The notes beneath the pieces are model-generated. The model was not told the DNA's origin, did not search any database, and saw only the letters and a program-made list of their open reading frames with translations. A DNA stretch of 64,000 bases from Xanthomonas floridensis. GTDB taxonomy: Bacteria > Pseudomonadota > Gammaproteobacteria > Xanthomonadales > Xanthomonadaceae. Of the stretch, positions 41,039 through 49,918 are shown piece after piece; the stretch's first letter is position 1; the number at the start of each line of letters is the position of its first letter. The position numbers and the translations under genes were made by a program. The stretch spans positions 62,001 through 126,000 of the forward strand of contig NZ_LXNG01000007.1 in the NCBI RefSeq assembly GCF_001642575.1. The letters are read 5' to 3'.

Positions 41039-41113
41039 GGGCGGTTAGCTCAGCGGTAGAGCACTACCTTGACATGGTAGGGGTCACAGGTTCGAACCCT
41101 GTACCGCCCACCA
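41039..41113 (+). tRNA. tRNA-Val (anticodon GAC)
   Basis: Acceptor GGGCGGT pairs with ACCGCCC, discriminator A, encoded CCA (75 bases). The anticodon arm CTACC-TTGACAT-GGTAG gives GAC (Val). It lies 97 bases after uvrB and marks the left edge of the type IV secretion region. Confidence 0.95.
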
Positions 41114-41711
41114 CTCCAAGTCCAGATGGTACGGCGACTTGAGTGGTTACAGGATCAGCAGCGACGCCTGCCCACTGACGTTAAAGTGATTTCCTCAGAA
41201 GACTTGGCAGCCTCGGCGCGCGCGTAGTCAGGTCACCGGCAAGTAATTCCGCTCGCTTTGCCTTACCGAAATGCAGTTGACAGAGAGTCGTGCCGCCGCC
41301 GGTCGTGCCGGCTGCGCAATGAGCCAGGGGGGGGCATTACATGCAGATGTCCTGCGTAGCGCGAGCCGGTGGCGCTGGCATGTGGAGTGTCCCCTGGCGC
41401 GGATTGGCCAGTGGTGGCGCAACCTAATTTGCGTGACGCCATCGCCTGATGCCTGGCCGAAGTCTGTTGGCGTGCGATACCGCGCAATGGCTCGGAGTAT
41501 GTGATAAGGGCATGCAATGCTGGCAACAGCGGAGCCGTTCGCCAGCGCATGTTCGTCTGCCGCCGCATCGGCGAAGGGCCACAAAAGTTCCAACTGAGCG
41601 CTCGAAGTAGGGTCGCTCGACGTGTGAAGTCATCGGGCCGCCGAAACCGCTTTCTCCGTCACACGTCTTGCTTTAGCATCGCCTCCGCGCTGACGGAAAG
41701 GAAGGCTGGCG
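41114..41711. other. Gap between tRNA-Val and the type IV secretion locus
   Basis: About 600 bases with no gene I can support. Short frames exist but none shows a recognisable protein pattern or ribosome site. No integrase remnant and no repeated copy of the tRNA-Val 3' end was found inside the window. A purine-rich GAAAGGAAGG near 41695 is the ribosome site of the next small gene. Confidence 0.5.
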
Positions 41712-41954
41712 ATGGACGAGTATCAGCACACTGTGCTGACCAGAGGGGGGTATCGCATCGTGGCGATCACGCGCGACGAGGTTTATGCTCCCGACGCGGT
41801 GGTCGCGTATGCGGTCGTGACCGATGCGGGGACGCGAATCACGCCGGATCTTTCCTTGGATCAAGCCAAGGTGTGGATCGATTCGCTCGTCGAAAGCGAG
41901 AGCGGAGGGCGCAAGACGGACCTGATTGACCACAGACCCGTCGTCCGTCGATAG
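41712..41954 (+). CDS. Conserved-looking small hypothetical protein upstream of virD4
   Basis: An 80-residue acidic protein, not recognised. A strong ribosome site (GGAAAGGAAGG) stands about eight bases before the ATG. The predicted layout is beta-beta-beta-helix: GGYRIVAITRDE, VVAYAVVTDAGTRI, LSLDQAKVWIDSLVESE. No signal peptide or membrane segment. It ends 36 bases before virD4 in the same direction, so it may be the first gene of the secretion transcription unit. Cytoplasmic accessory or regulator are guesses only. Confidence 0.6.
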   Translation: MDEYQHTVLTRGGYRIVAITRDEVYAPDAVVAYAVVTDAGTRITPDLSLDQAKVWIDSLVESESGGRKTDLIDHRPVVRR

Positions 41955-41990
41955 ATCGCCGTCCAGATGCAAGCCTAAGGAGAAGGGCAC

Positions 41991-43658
41991 ATGTCCAAAG
42001 CCAAAATTATTGCGATTGCCACTGCGGTGGCAGTGCTCGCCGGATATCTGTTGTCCGGCTATGTGACCCTGCTGCTGCTGCGGCTCGATACAGGCCTGTA
42101 TAGCTGGGACACCTATTACCGCTACTTCAGCGCGCTGGGCTTGCCGCAAGTTGCTCCCTATGCGACCAAGATCAAGATGGCCGGTGCCATCGGCTTCGGC
42201 GTTTCGGCGCTCGTCTGGATCATCGGTATTGCTCTCGCGCTTAAGCCCAGGGCGCCCGCGCTGCACGGCGACGCGCGCTTTGCCGGGGCTGCCGATCTCT
42301 CCAAACACGGCCTATTCAAGCCAAGCGGTAACGGCATCGTCGTCGGTAAGTTCAACGGCAAGTTGGTGCGTCTGAGCGGACAGCAATTTGTGATCCTCGC
42401 CGCGCCGACGCGCTCAGGCAAGGGCGTCGGCGTCGTCATCCCCAACCTGCTTGAGTACCAGGAGTCGATCGTTGTCCTGGACATCAAACAGGAAAACTTC
42501 GATCTGACCAGCGGCTGGCGCGCCAGCCAGGGCCACGAGGTCTTTCTCTTCAATCCGTTTGCGGAAGATCGGCGTACCCATCGCTGGAATCCCCTGACTT
42601 ACGTGTCGAACGATCCCGCATTCCGGGTTTCGGACCTGATGAGTATCGCGGCCATGCTGTATCCGGATGGGTCGGACGATCAAAAATTCTGGGTCAGCCA
42701 GGCGCGCAATGCGTTCTTGGCCTTTGCCCTGTATCTGTTCGAGAACTGGGATGAGGAGCTGTCGCTCGGTTTCCCGGGCGGAGCAGGGGCGCCCACGCTT
42801 GGAGGAATTTACCGCCTGTCGTCGGGTGACGGTACCGATCTCAAGAAGTACCTGAAGTCGCTGTCCGAGCGCAGGTTCTTGAGCGGCAATGCCAAGTCGG
42901 CTTTTTCCAACATGCTGTCACAGGCGGATGAGACCTTCGCGTCAATCATGGGCACCCTGAAGGAGCCGCTCAACGCGTGGATCAACCCCGTGCTGGATGC
43001 GGCCACCAGTGCTGACGACTTCATGTTGACGGATCTGCGCAAGAAGAAGATGACGGTCTACATCGGCATCCAACCGAACAAGCTCGCCGAGAGCCGCCTG
43101 ATCATCAACCTGCTTTTCAGCCAGATCATCAACCTCAACACCCGCGAGCTGCCCAAGTCCAACCCCGAGCTCAAGTACCAGTGCTTGCTGCTCATGGACG
43201 AATTCACCTCGATCGGCAAAGTCGATATCATTGCGACGGCAGTAGCCTACATGGCCGGCTACAACATCCGTCTGTTGCCCATCATCCAGAGCATGGCGCA
43301 GCTGGACGCGACCTATGGCAAGGACCTGTCGCGCACCATCATCACCAACCACGCCCTGCAGATCCTGTACGCACCGCGCGAACAGCAGGACGCGAACGAC
43401 TACTCGGAGATGTTGGGCTACACCACCATCAAGAAGAAGAACATCACCCGCGGCAGGGAGACTACCCACAGCGTGTCCGAAGAGCGGCGTGCACTGATGC
43501 TTCCCCAGGAGCTCAAGGCGATGGGGAACGAGAAGGAAGTCTTTCTGTATGAAGGCATTCCGCATCCCGTGAAATGCGAAAAAATCAAATACTATGAGGA
43601 CAAATATTTCACATCGCGTCTGCTACCTAAGGCAGTTGTGCAGCCTATTCAGTTTTGA
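41991..43658 (+). CDS. virD4: Type IV coupling protein VirD4
   Basis: VirD4 (555 residues) is the hexameric inner-membrane ATPase that recruits substrates to the T4SS; in the Xanthomonas system it binds effectors carrying the XVIPCD domain. Two N-terminal transmembrane segments (about 7-30 and 63-84), Walker A APTRSGKGVG near residue 139 and Walker B CLLLMDEF near residue 400 are visible. AAGGAG stands upstream of the ATG. The C-terminus ends without a large acidic tail. It is separated by 339 bases from virB7, so the virB genes may have their own promoter. Confidence 0.96.
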   Translation: MSKAKIIAIATAVAVLAGYLLSGYVTLLLLRLDTGLYSWDTYYRYFSALGLPQVAPYATKIKMAGAIGFGVSALVWIIGIALALKPRAPALHGDARFAGAADLSKHGLFKPSGNGIVVGKFNGKLVRLSGQQFVILAAPTRSGKGVGVVIPNLLEYQESIVVLDIKQENFDLTSGWRASQGHEVFLFNPFAEDRRTHRWNPLTYVSNDPAFRVSDLMSIAAMLYPDGSDDQKFWVSQARNAFLAFALYLFENWDEELSLGFPGGAGAPTLGGIYRLSSGDGTDLKKYLKSLSERRFLSGNAKSAFSNMLSQADETFASIMGTLKEPLNAWINPVLDAATSADDFMLTDLRKKKMTVYIGIQPNKLAESRLIINLLFSQIINLNTRELPKSNPELKYQCLLLMDEFTSIGKVDIIATAVAYMAGYNIRLLPIIQSMAQLDATYGKDLSRTIITNHALQILYAPREQQDANDYSEMLGYTTIKKKNITRGRETTHSVSEERRALMLPQELKAMGNEKEVFLYEGIPHPVKCEKIKYYEDKYFTSRLLPKAVVQPIQF

Positions 43659-43997
43659 TGTGACGCAGGCCCCAATTTTGTGCTGTACTGAGCATATTTT
43701 GCCGAAATTTTAACTAATGCTTGACGTGGCTTCGCAGTCAGTGCAGATTTGCAAGGCGCACGTGATGTGCAGTCGGGACGGCGTCGGGAACGGCGCCTTC
43801 GGGGTACAACATGGAACGTTTTCGATGATTTTCAATGAAACCAGCATCTTCCGCCGCCACCGTCTTTTGGGGGCTTCGACTGTTTGTGTCGGGCCACAAG
43901 CGTTGGGCTGCGGAAGGCAGTTCTGGGTTCATGTCGAGCCAATGGCAGATGTGAATCCTTTTGGCGAAAGCCTTCACTCCCGCCATGGAGATGTAGC
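43659..43997 (+). promoter_or_regulatory. Long leader/regulatory gap between virD4 and virB7
   Basis: No gene is supported in these 339 bases. A weak promoter-like TTGACG at 43721-43726 is visible without a convincing -10 partner. GGA triplets, the core of CsrA/RsmA sites, occur at 43776, 43787, 43813, 43912 and 43987. The last one overlaps the GGAG ribosome site seven bases before the virB7 GTG. In X. citri, CsrA repression of the T4SS through the virB7 5' leader has been reported; here that is inference from the leader length and GGA spacing. Confidence 0.5.
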
Positions 43998-44426
43998 GTG
44001 AGGCAAGCGCAATTCCTAAAAATATGTGTGATGTCGGGTGCAGTCATCTTGCTCAGCGCCTGCGCGACCAAGGCTGCTCCTGATTTCGGTGGACGATGGA
44101 AGCCGGTCAATCGGTTTGCCAAGACAACTATGGAGATCCCGCTCTATAAGTCCTACGTCTATCAAGCAACGCCGATGGATGGAACATTGAAGGCAATGCT
44201 TGAGCGGTGGGCCAAGGACTCAAGCATGGAGCTGGATTACAAGATCCTTTCGGACTACACCCTATACGGCGCAGTGTCCGAGATCGCCAGTACAAACGTG
44301 AGCGAGGCTGCGTCTAGTCTGAGCACGGTGTATGCAGCGCAAGGAGTTTCCGTGTCGGTTGCGGGCAACAAGATTGTCGTACAGCCGGCCGCCTCCTCTG
44401 TGTCCGGACCTGCATTGAATCAATAA
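43998..44426 (+). CDS. virB7: VirB7 outer-membrane core lipoprotein (N0-domain type)
   Basis: VirB7 of Xanthomonadales (142 residues here) is much larger than the Agrobacterium protein, because a globular N0-like domain follows the lipidated N-terminus. The lipobox LLSAC places the lipid on Cys22. The next segment FGGRWKPVNRF is the VirB9-binding stretch. The C-terminal half (DGTLKAMLERWAKDSSMELDYKI and GVSVSVAGNKIVV) has the STN/N0 pattern. The start is GTG at 43998 with GGAG seven bases upstream; the internal ATG at 44031 would leave too short a signal peptide. Confidence 0.9.
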   Translation: MRQAQFLKICVMSGAVILLSACATKAAPDFGGRWKPVNRFAKTTMEIPLYKSYVYQATPMDGTLKAMLERWAKDSSMELDYKILSDYTLYGAVSEIASTNVSEAASSLSTVYAAQGVSVSVAGNKIVVQPAASSVSGPALNQ

Positions 44427-44493
44427 ATTTATTCCGTCGCCTCTCTGTTAGGGGCTGGCCTGACGATAGCATTTGGTAATCAACGGATAACCC

Positions 44494-45417
44494 ATGTTCC
44501 GTAAGAAGGAAACTGCGGGGGCCAAGGTGGAGCAATCCGTCGCCAAGGCCGTCAGTTATGAGATCACTGTGGCCGACATGGCTCGCAAGAGTGAGCGACG
44601 TGCCTGGATGGTCGCTGGTTGCTCGGTTGCATTGTCAATCGTGCTGGCAGGCGGGTACTTTTACATCCTCCCGCTGAAAGAGAAGATTCCTTTCCTGGTG
44701 ATGGCAGATGCTTACACCGGCACTGCCACTGTTGCGCGACTGACTGGCACTTTTCAGGGTGAAAAAATCACCACTAATGAAGCCGTCAATCGAAGTAACG
44801 TCGCTCAGTATGTATTGGCACGTGAGTCTTATGATTCACAGTTGATGGGTTTGAGGGATTGGGATCTCGTCTTCTTGATGTCCTCCGATCCCGTCGCTGC
44901 ATCGTATCGCCAACTCTATGCGAGGGCGAACCCTGCTAATCCTTTCGTCATGTACGGCCGAGAGAAGGCAATCAGGGTCAAGATTCTTAGCTTGACACCC
45001 TTGGATGCGCGGCCGGACGGCGGATTTAGCGGTGCATCGGTGCGTATCCAAAGGAATCTTTTCGACAAACGGACAGGCACAAGCAAGTACCTGGACAGCC
45101 GAATCATCACCATGCGTTTCACCTATCGCAATGATGTGGCGTTCTCCGAGCAGGACAGGGTGCTGAATCCGTTGGGCTTCCAGGTGTCTGATTATCGGGC
45201 CGATACCGATTATTCGAAGGGTGTGCCTGTGCCGACAGATGACGCCCAAGCACTTGGAGCGCCGGCAGACCAGGCAGCGCCAATGGACCCTGCTGAGCTT
45301 CCGGCCGACGCGGCAGAGCAAATGCCAGCGATCGGATCTGGTGCAACTCAAACAGTGCAGCCAGAGATGGCCGAGCCGATTTCCATTGGAACTGCTGAGG
45401 GAGCAAGCAACCGATGA
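44494..45417 (+). CDS. virB8: VirB8 inner-membrane assembly factor
   Basis: VirB8 (307 residues) is a bitopic inner-membrane protein that nucleates the T4SS inner membrane complex. A cytoplasmic basic N-terminus is followed by one transmembrane helix (about 40-62) and the NTF2-like periplasmic domain (SYDSQLMGLRDWDLVFLMSSDPVAASYRQ split over about 110-140, and ITMRFTYRNDVAFSEQDRVLNPLGFQVSDY near 205-235). The last 65 residues are a proline/alanine-rich acidic extension not found in short VirB8 proteins. It overlaps virB9 by four bases. Confidence 0.94.
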   Translation: MFRKKETAGAKVEQSVAKAVSYEITVADMARKSERRAWMVAGCSVALSIVLAGGYFYILPLKEKIPFLVMADAYTGTATVARLTGTFQGEKITTNEAVNRSNVAQYVLARESYDSQLMGLRDWDLVFLMSSDPVAASYRQLYARANPANPFVMYGREKAIRVKILSLTPLDARPDGGFSGASVRIQRNLFDKRTGTSKYLDSRIITMRFTYRNDVAFSEQDRVLNPLGFQVSDYRADTDYSKGVPVPTDDAQALGAPADQAAPMDPAELPADAAEQMPAIGSGATQTVQPEMAEPISIGTAEGASNR

Positions 45418-46187
45418 GTAGTGGACGTAAATATGGGCTTGCAGTGGCCCTCCTTGTTGCATTTGCCGCGTCGCCGGTCGCCGTGCAGGCGCAGGCGGTC
45501 GATTATTACGACTATAAACCAGATCAGATCTATCAGGTCCGGACCGGTTTGGGTATCACGACGCAGATTGAATTAAGTCCGAACGAAAAGATTCTTGACT
45601 ACAGCACTGGATTCAGCAGTGGCTGGGAATTGACTCGCCGGGGTAATGTCTTCTATTTGAAGCCGAAGAATGTCGACGTGGATACGAATCTGATGATTCG
45701 CACGGAGATGAATTCCTATATCTTCGAGTTGAAAGTTGTTGCGACCGACTGGCGCCAGCTCGAGCAGGCGCGTCGAGAAGGCGTGCAGTATAAAATTGCA
45801 TTCACCTATCCTGGCGATACGCAGTTCGCAGTCGCGCAGAAGGCGGTGGAAGAAGAGGTCAAGCCGCTGCTGAGTAGCGAGCTCGCAAAGGATCGTCAGT
45901 ATTATTTCGACTACTCCTACTCAACGCGAAACAAGAAAAAAGCCTGGTTGATACCAGTTAGTGCATACGATGATGGTCGCTTCACCTACTTGAAGTTGAA
46001 TCCGTCTCCTGAGTTCCAGACTGGTAGCTTCCCCGCAGTGTTCGGCCGTGAGCAGGAGCATGGTGAAGACTTCGTGGTGAACACTACCGTCGAAGGGAAT
46101 ACGTTGGTCGTGCATGGGACCTACCCTTATCTGGTCATCCGTCACGGTGATAACGTGGTCGGGCTGCGAAGGAATGCGAAGAAATGA
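45414..46187 (+). CDS. virB9: VirB9 outer-membrane core subunit
   Basis: VirB9 (257 residues) is a periplasmic/outer-membrane core protein forming a ring with VirB7 and VirB10. The signal peptide ends near VAVQAQA. The N-terminal beta domain includes DQIYQVRTGLGITTQIEL, and the C-terminal domain includes FTYLKLNPSPEFQTGSFPAVFG and LVVHGTYPYLVIRHGDNVVGL, both family signatures. Four-base overlaps on both sides show tight coupling with virB8 and virB10. Confidence 0.95.
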   Translation: MSSGRKYGLAVALLVAFAASPVAVQAQAVDYYDYKPDQIYQVRTGLGITTQIELSPNEKILDYSTGFSSGWELTRRGNVFYLKPKNVDVDTNLMIRTEMNSYIFELKVVATDWRQLEQARREGVQYKIAFTYPGDTQFAVAQKAVEEEVKPLLSSELAKDRQYYFDYSYSTRNKKKAWLIPVSAYDDGRFTYLKLNPSPEFQTGSFPAVFGREQEHGEDFVVNTTVEGNTLVVHGTYPYLVIRHGDNVVGLRRNAKK

Positions 46188-47446
46188 GTCCAAATACTTC
46201 TAACAATGACCAAGGTCGTGAGCAGGTCGATCCGGCCTCCGGTACTCACGAGGAAGCACTGGGTTCTAATCCCTACTACAATCGTGCGCAGGGCGATGCG
46301 CCTAATCTGGATGCCGCCGCGCCGACGTTACGAAGCGCTGAAGACCAGCGCCTGAACAGGAAGGCGTTGGTGTTCTTGGCGGGCATCGTGGCTTTGCTTA
46401 TCTTGATGGGGTTTCTGGTGCTTCGGAAGTCTCGCGACGACGAGCAGCCTCCCAAGAAGGAGACGCAGGTGGCGCGTACCGCCACTCCGACGATTCCTAG
46501 TCTGCAGAGCGACCCGGAGCCGGTGCAGCAGACCCGCGAGCCGGATGCGATCGATGTGCTGCCTGCGCTCCCCAGTTCTGCTCCCCAGCAGGTCAATTAT
46601 CAGCCGATGCCGGAGGCGCCAGAGCGTGACCGTGGGCCTACGCTGCTTGAACGCCGGATGGCGTCCACCGGGATGGGTTCGGGTGGTCAGAATACTGGTA
46701 GTGACGGCGGGGCTGATCAGCCACCGCAACCTTCCGATGAAATGTACCGCCAGTTGATGTCACGCGCGTCGGGCGGCGAACCGCAGCCTGAAAGCAGCCA
46801 GTCCAGGCGGGGTCCGGATGTCGATGATGTTTCCAGCGCTAGTTTCATCAATCACCCAGACGCCCTGCTGGTCAGGGGTACGTACCTGCGCTGCGTGCTT
46901 GAGACGCGGATCATCACGGATGTACCGGGATTTACGTCCTGCCTATTGACCGAGCCCGTCTATTCCATCAACGGACGCAGTCTTCTGCTGCCGAAGGGTT
47001 CCAAGATTTACGGCAGCTATGGTGGCGGTCCGACTGGTAAGCGCGTGTCTGTCATCTGGGATCGCATCACCACGCCGAATGGAATCGATGTTGCGATGTC
47101 CAGCCCCGGTGTCGACCAGTTGGGCGGTGCAGGACATCCCGGGCAGTACAGTGCGCACTGGGGCAGTCGCATCACGTCCGCGCTGATGATCAGTATGCTT
47201 GCTGATATCTTCAAGTACGCGGCTGCTGAGAACGGCCCCGAGACGACGACGATTACGGGCAATGGTTTGGCGATTCAGCAGCCCTACGAAAGTTCCACTG
47301 CACGAACCATGGAGCGCCTGGCAGGTGAGGCGCTCAATGAAAACATGCGTCGGCCGCCGACGGTTACCATTAATCAGGGTGTCGTGGTGAACGTGTACGT
47401 TGCAAAGGATGTTGATTTTACTGCCGTGCTTGCGCGGCGCCGCTGA
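46184..47446 (+). CDS. virB10: VirB10 core subunit spanning both membranes
   Basis: VirB10 (420 residues) spans the envelope: a short cytoplasmic N-terminus, one inner-membrane helix (about 62-83), a proline-rich periplasmic linker (about 95-215), and the C-terminal TrbI-like beta-barrel (about 225-415). The barrel has LLVRGTYLRCVLETRIITDVPG, the GSKIYGSYGGGPTGKR loop and the antenna-helix region ALMISMLADIFKYAA. In X. citri the purified VirB7-VirB9-VirB10 core is a fourteen-fold ring. It overlaps virB9 and is 12 bases before virB11. Confidence 0.95.
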   Translation: MSPNTSNNDQGREQVDPASGTHEEALGSNPYYNRAQGDAPNLDAAAPTLRSAEDQRLNRKALVFLAGIVALLILMGFLVLRKSRDDEQPPKKETQVARTATPTIPSLQSDPEPVQQTREPDAIDVLPALPSSAPQQVNYQPMPEAPERDRGPTLLERRMASTGMGSGGQNTGSDGGADQPPQPSDEMYRQLMSRASGGEPQPESSQSRRGPDVDDVSSASFINHPDALLVRGTYLRCVLETRIITDVPGFTSCLLTEPVYSINGRSLLLPKGSKIYGSYGGGPTGKRVSVIWDRITTPNGIDVAMSSPGVDQLGGAGHPGQYSAHWGSRITSALMISMLADIFKYAAAENGPETTTITGNGLAIQQPYESSTARTMERLAGEALNENMRRPPTVTINQGVVVNVYVAKDVDFTAVLARRR

Positions 47447-47458
47447 CGGATAGATGTG

Positions 47459-48490
47459 ATGGACGCCGAGTCCAAGATTGCCGACGTATCGAGTGAGTTC
47501 CTACGCTACCAGTACGAAGTGCTGGGAATTCATGAGTACATGACCTCCAAGGACGTGACGGAAATCTGTATCAACCGTCCTGGAGAGCTCTATCTTGAAA
47601 CGGCGTCTGGCTGGCAGCGGGTTGAGGTGCCGAGCCTGACCTTCGAACGCGCACGGCAGTTCTGCACTGCCGTGGTCAATGAAAGCAACACGGGGCAGCG
47701 AATCACCGATGCTGACCCCGTGGTTTCACTGACGTTTCCCACAGGTCAGCGCGCTCAATTTGTGATTCCACCGGCATGCGATGCGGGCAAGGTGTCGATC
47801 ACCATCCGCCTTCCGTCCAAGCACATGAAGACGCTCGCCCAGTATCAGGAGGATGGCTTCTTTGATCAGATCCTTGAGACCGGTCATAGCCTGACTGAGC
47901 AGGATCGCGAGCTGCTGGAGCTGCGACACACCCGCAATTACGCTGAATTCTTCAGGCGCGCCGTCCTTTACAAGAAGAACATTGTCGTCTCGGGTGCAAC
48001 CGGTAGTGGCAAGACCACGTTCATGAAGTCGCTGGTGCATCATATTCCCGAGAACGAGCGCCTCGTCACGATCGAAGACGCCAGGGAACTGTTCCTGACG
48101 CAGCAAAACACCGTCCATCTCCTCTATTCGAAGGGTGGGCAAAGTGCAAGCAACGTGTCGGCCAAGAGCTGCATGGAGGCGTGTCTGCGCATGAAGCCAG
48201 ACCGAATCATTCTGGCCGAGTTGCGGGGCGATGAGGCGTTTTATTTCATCCGAAATTGCGCATCTGGTCACCCTGGTTCGATCACGAGTTGCCATGCCGG
48301 CAGCCCGGAACAGACGTGGGACCAGTTGGCGCTGATGGTCAAGGCTTCCAACGAAGGCTCAGGTCTGGAGTTTGCGATCATCAAGCGCTTGCTGATGATG
48401 ACGATTGACGTGGTGGTGCACATCAAGGCACATGCTGGCCGGCGTTACATCACGGGTATCGACTTCAATCCTGAGCGCGCCTTCAGTTGA
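47459..48490 (+). CDS. virB11: VirB11 traffic ATPase
   Basis: VirB11 (343 residues) is a hexameric cytoplasmic ATPase that works with VirB4 and VirD4. The N-terminal domain begins with the EVCIN-type segment DVTEICINRPGELYLE. Walker A GATGSGKT lies near residues 179-186, the Asp box is ERLVTIEDARELFL, Walker B is CLRMKPDRIILAELRGDEAF and the His box is GHPGSITSCHAGSPEQ. A GTG directly before the ATG could also initiate. The gene is separated by 41 bases from virB1. Confidence 0.96.
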   Translation: MDAESKIADVSSEFLRYQYEVLGIHEYMTSKDVTEICINRPGELYLETASGWQRVEVPSLTFERARQFCTAVVNESNTGQRITDADPVVSLTFPTGQRAQFVIPPACDAGKVSITIRLPSKHMKTLAQYQEDGFFDQILETGHSLTEQDRELLELRHTRNYAEFFRRAVLYKKNIVVSGATGSGKTTFMKSLVHHIPENERLVTIEDARELFLTQQNTVHLLYSKGGQSASNVSAKSCMEACLRMKPDRIILAELRGDEAFYFIRNCASGHPGSITSCHAGSPEQTWDQLALMVKASNEGSGLEFAIIKRLLMMTIDVVVHIKAHAGRRYITGIDFNPERAFS

Positions 48491-48531
48491 TGTCAGGTGA
48501 TGGCTGTAACTTTGAGCTGATGAGGTGAATC

Positions 48532-49458
48532 ATGCTTCCTGGAATTGAAATGGCTGCGTGTGCGGACATGGCAGTCCCCATGTCGGTCATGCAACACGTG
48601 GTGAACGTTGAGTCTTCCAGCAACCCCTACGCGATTGGCGTTGTGGGTGGGAGGCTCGTGCGTCAGCCGAAGACAATGGGGGAGGCACTGGCAACGGTCA
48701 AGATGCTGGAGGACAAGGGCTACAACTTTTCCGTGGGCCTGGCCCAGGTCAATCGCTATAACTTGGCCAAGTACGGTCTCGGGTCCTACGAGAAAGCATT
48801 TCACCAGTGCTCCAACCTCCAGGCAGGCTCGAAAATTCTGGCGGAATGCTATTCACGGTCCGGCAATGACTGGGGTAAATCGTTCAGCTGTTACTACTCG
48901 GGGAACTTCGTCACCGGTTATCGACATGGCTATGTGCAAAAAATCTACGCGTCCATTCAAGGCCAACGGGGCGCGGAAGCCGCAGTACCCATCCCCGTTG
49001 TGAGCACGGGGCGGTCGCCGGCACCCCGTCAGGCGCCGGCCCTTCAGAACGTGCAAATAGAGCGTAGAATCGTAGATCAGGACACAGGCGAGAGGGTGCA
49101 GGGAATGGCACAAAGGGCACAATTCGTACCCCAGCGTAACGGCGATTCGGCACTTGTGATCGCGCCTGCGAGCGTCTCCGAATACGCCCGGGGAGCGTTG
49201 GTCAGGACAGCCGATGCGGCGCTTGCGAATGTTGTTACCGGTGCGCTGACCAAGCGTGGCGGTCCAAGCCAGGGCGATGCTGCCGCTGAACCAATGGCCG
49301 AAATGCAGCGCGAGTCAGCAGGTAGTGCGACCGGTCCATCGGGCCCGGTGATGCTGCGTCCCTGGGGAGAAAAGTCGACCGTCGCGCGCCCGACCGGGCA
49401 GGCAAACCCTCCAGCGTTGCCTACCGCATCAAATGTAGATACCGCATTCGTTTTTTGA
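48532..49458 (+). CDS. virB1: VirB1 lytic transglycosylase
   Basis: VirB1 (308 residues) opens peptidoglycan for T4SS assembly. The SLT-type fold is visible: catalytic Glu27 in VNVESSSNPYAIGV, then YNFSVGLAQVNRYNLAKYG and CSNLQAGSKILAECY and YYSGNFVTGYRHGYVQKI. The C-terminal 150 residues are low-complexity (proline, alanine, glutamine) and end in TAFVF. I do not see a convincing signal peptide at the N-terminus, so export may be unusual or the true start may differ. Confidence 0.93.
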   Translation: MLPGIEMAACADMAVPMSVMQHVVNVESSSNPYAIGVVGGRLVRQPKTMGEALATVKMLEDKGYNFSVGLAQVNRYNLAKYGLGSYEKAFHQCSNLQAGSKILAECYSRSGNDWGKSFSCYYSGNFVTGYRHGYVQKIYASIQGQRGAEAAVPIPVVSTGRSPAPRQAPALQNVQIERRIVDQDTGERVQGMAQRAQFVPQRNGDSALVIAPASVSEYARGALVRTADAALANVVTGALTKRGGPSQGDAAAEPMAEMQRESAGSATGPSGPVMLRPWGEKSTVARPTGQANPPALPTASNVDTAFVF

Positions 49459-49528
49459 CGATTGCAACCCCAACGGCCGGCAGTGCCAGCCAGTAGTTGT
49501 CGCTAGACCATCATCAAGGAGATTGACA

Positions 49529-49918
49529 GTGAAGTTGAATAACCAAGACATCGCAAATGCACGTCGTACGCTCAAGACCATTGCTTATGCCGTCGCGTCG
49601 GTTGCCCTGTTTGCTTCGGGTGCTGCACTGGCGACAGGTGGTACCACGTACGGCGGCACGGACAAGAGAGTCTGTGGCTTTTTCGAAGACATCAATGGCT
49701 TGCTCAGCATGGCGTCGATTGCAGTTGTGACCATCGCCGTGATCTTCTCGGGTTACCAGATCGCATTTGCCCACAAGCGTATTGGCGATGTTGCTCCCAT
49801 CCTGATCGGCGGCGTTTTCATCGGTGCTGCCGGGCAGATTGCGACGATGCTGATCGGCGAGGACGGCGAGAAGTGCACCGCAATGGTGACGCAGCTCAGC
49901 CAGTACATGAATGCATAA
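49529..49918 (+). CDS. virB2: VirB2 major pilin
   Basis: VirB2 (129 residues) is the pilin-like subunit. A long leader with hydrophobic core (TIAYAVASVALFASGAALAT) is followed by CGFFEDINGLLSMASIAVVTIAVIFSGYQIAFA, a short basic loop HKRIG and a second helix VAPILIGGVFIGAAGQIATMLI. The start is the GTG at 49529, which has AAGGAG at 49516-49521 with seven-base spacing; the in-frame TTG at 49523 is too close to that site. It overlaps virB3 by eight bases. Confidence 0.92.
   Translation: MKLNNQDIANARRTLKTIAYAVASVALFASGAALATGGTTYGGTDKRVCGFFEDINGLLSMASIAVVTIAVIFSGYQIAFAHKRIGDVAPILIGGVFIGAAGQIATMLIGEDGEKCTAMVTQLSQYMNA

Noticed and set aside
41501..41929. Possible 142-residue gene overlapping the small gene before virD4
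   Set aside because: Arg-rich composition, no ribosome site, overlaps a better supported frame at 41712.
43717..44001. Possible 94-residue gene in the virB7 leader
   Set aside because: TTG start without a ribosome site, no recognisable protein pattern, overlaps the virB7 start.
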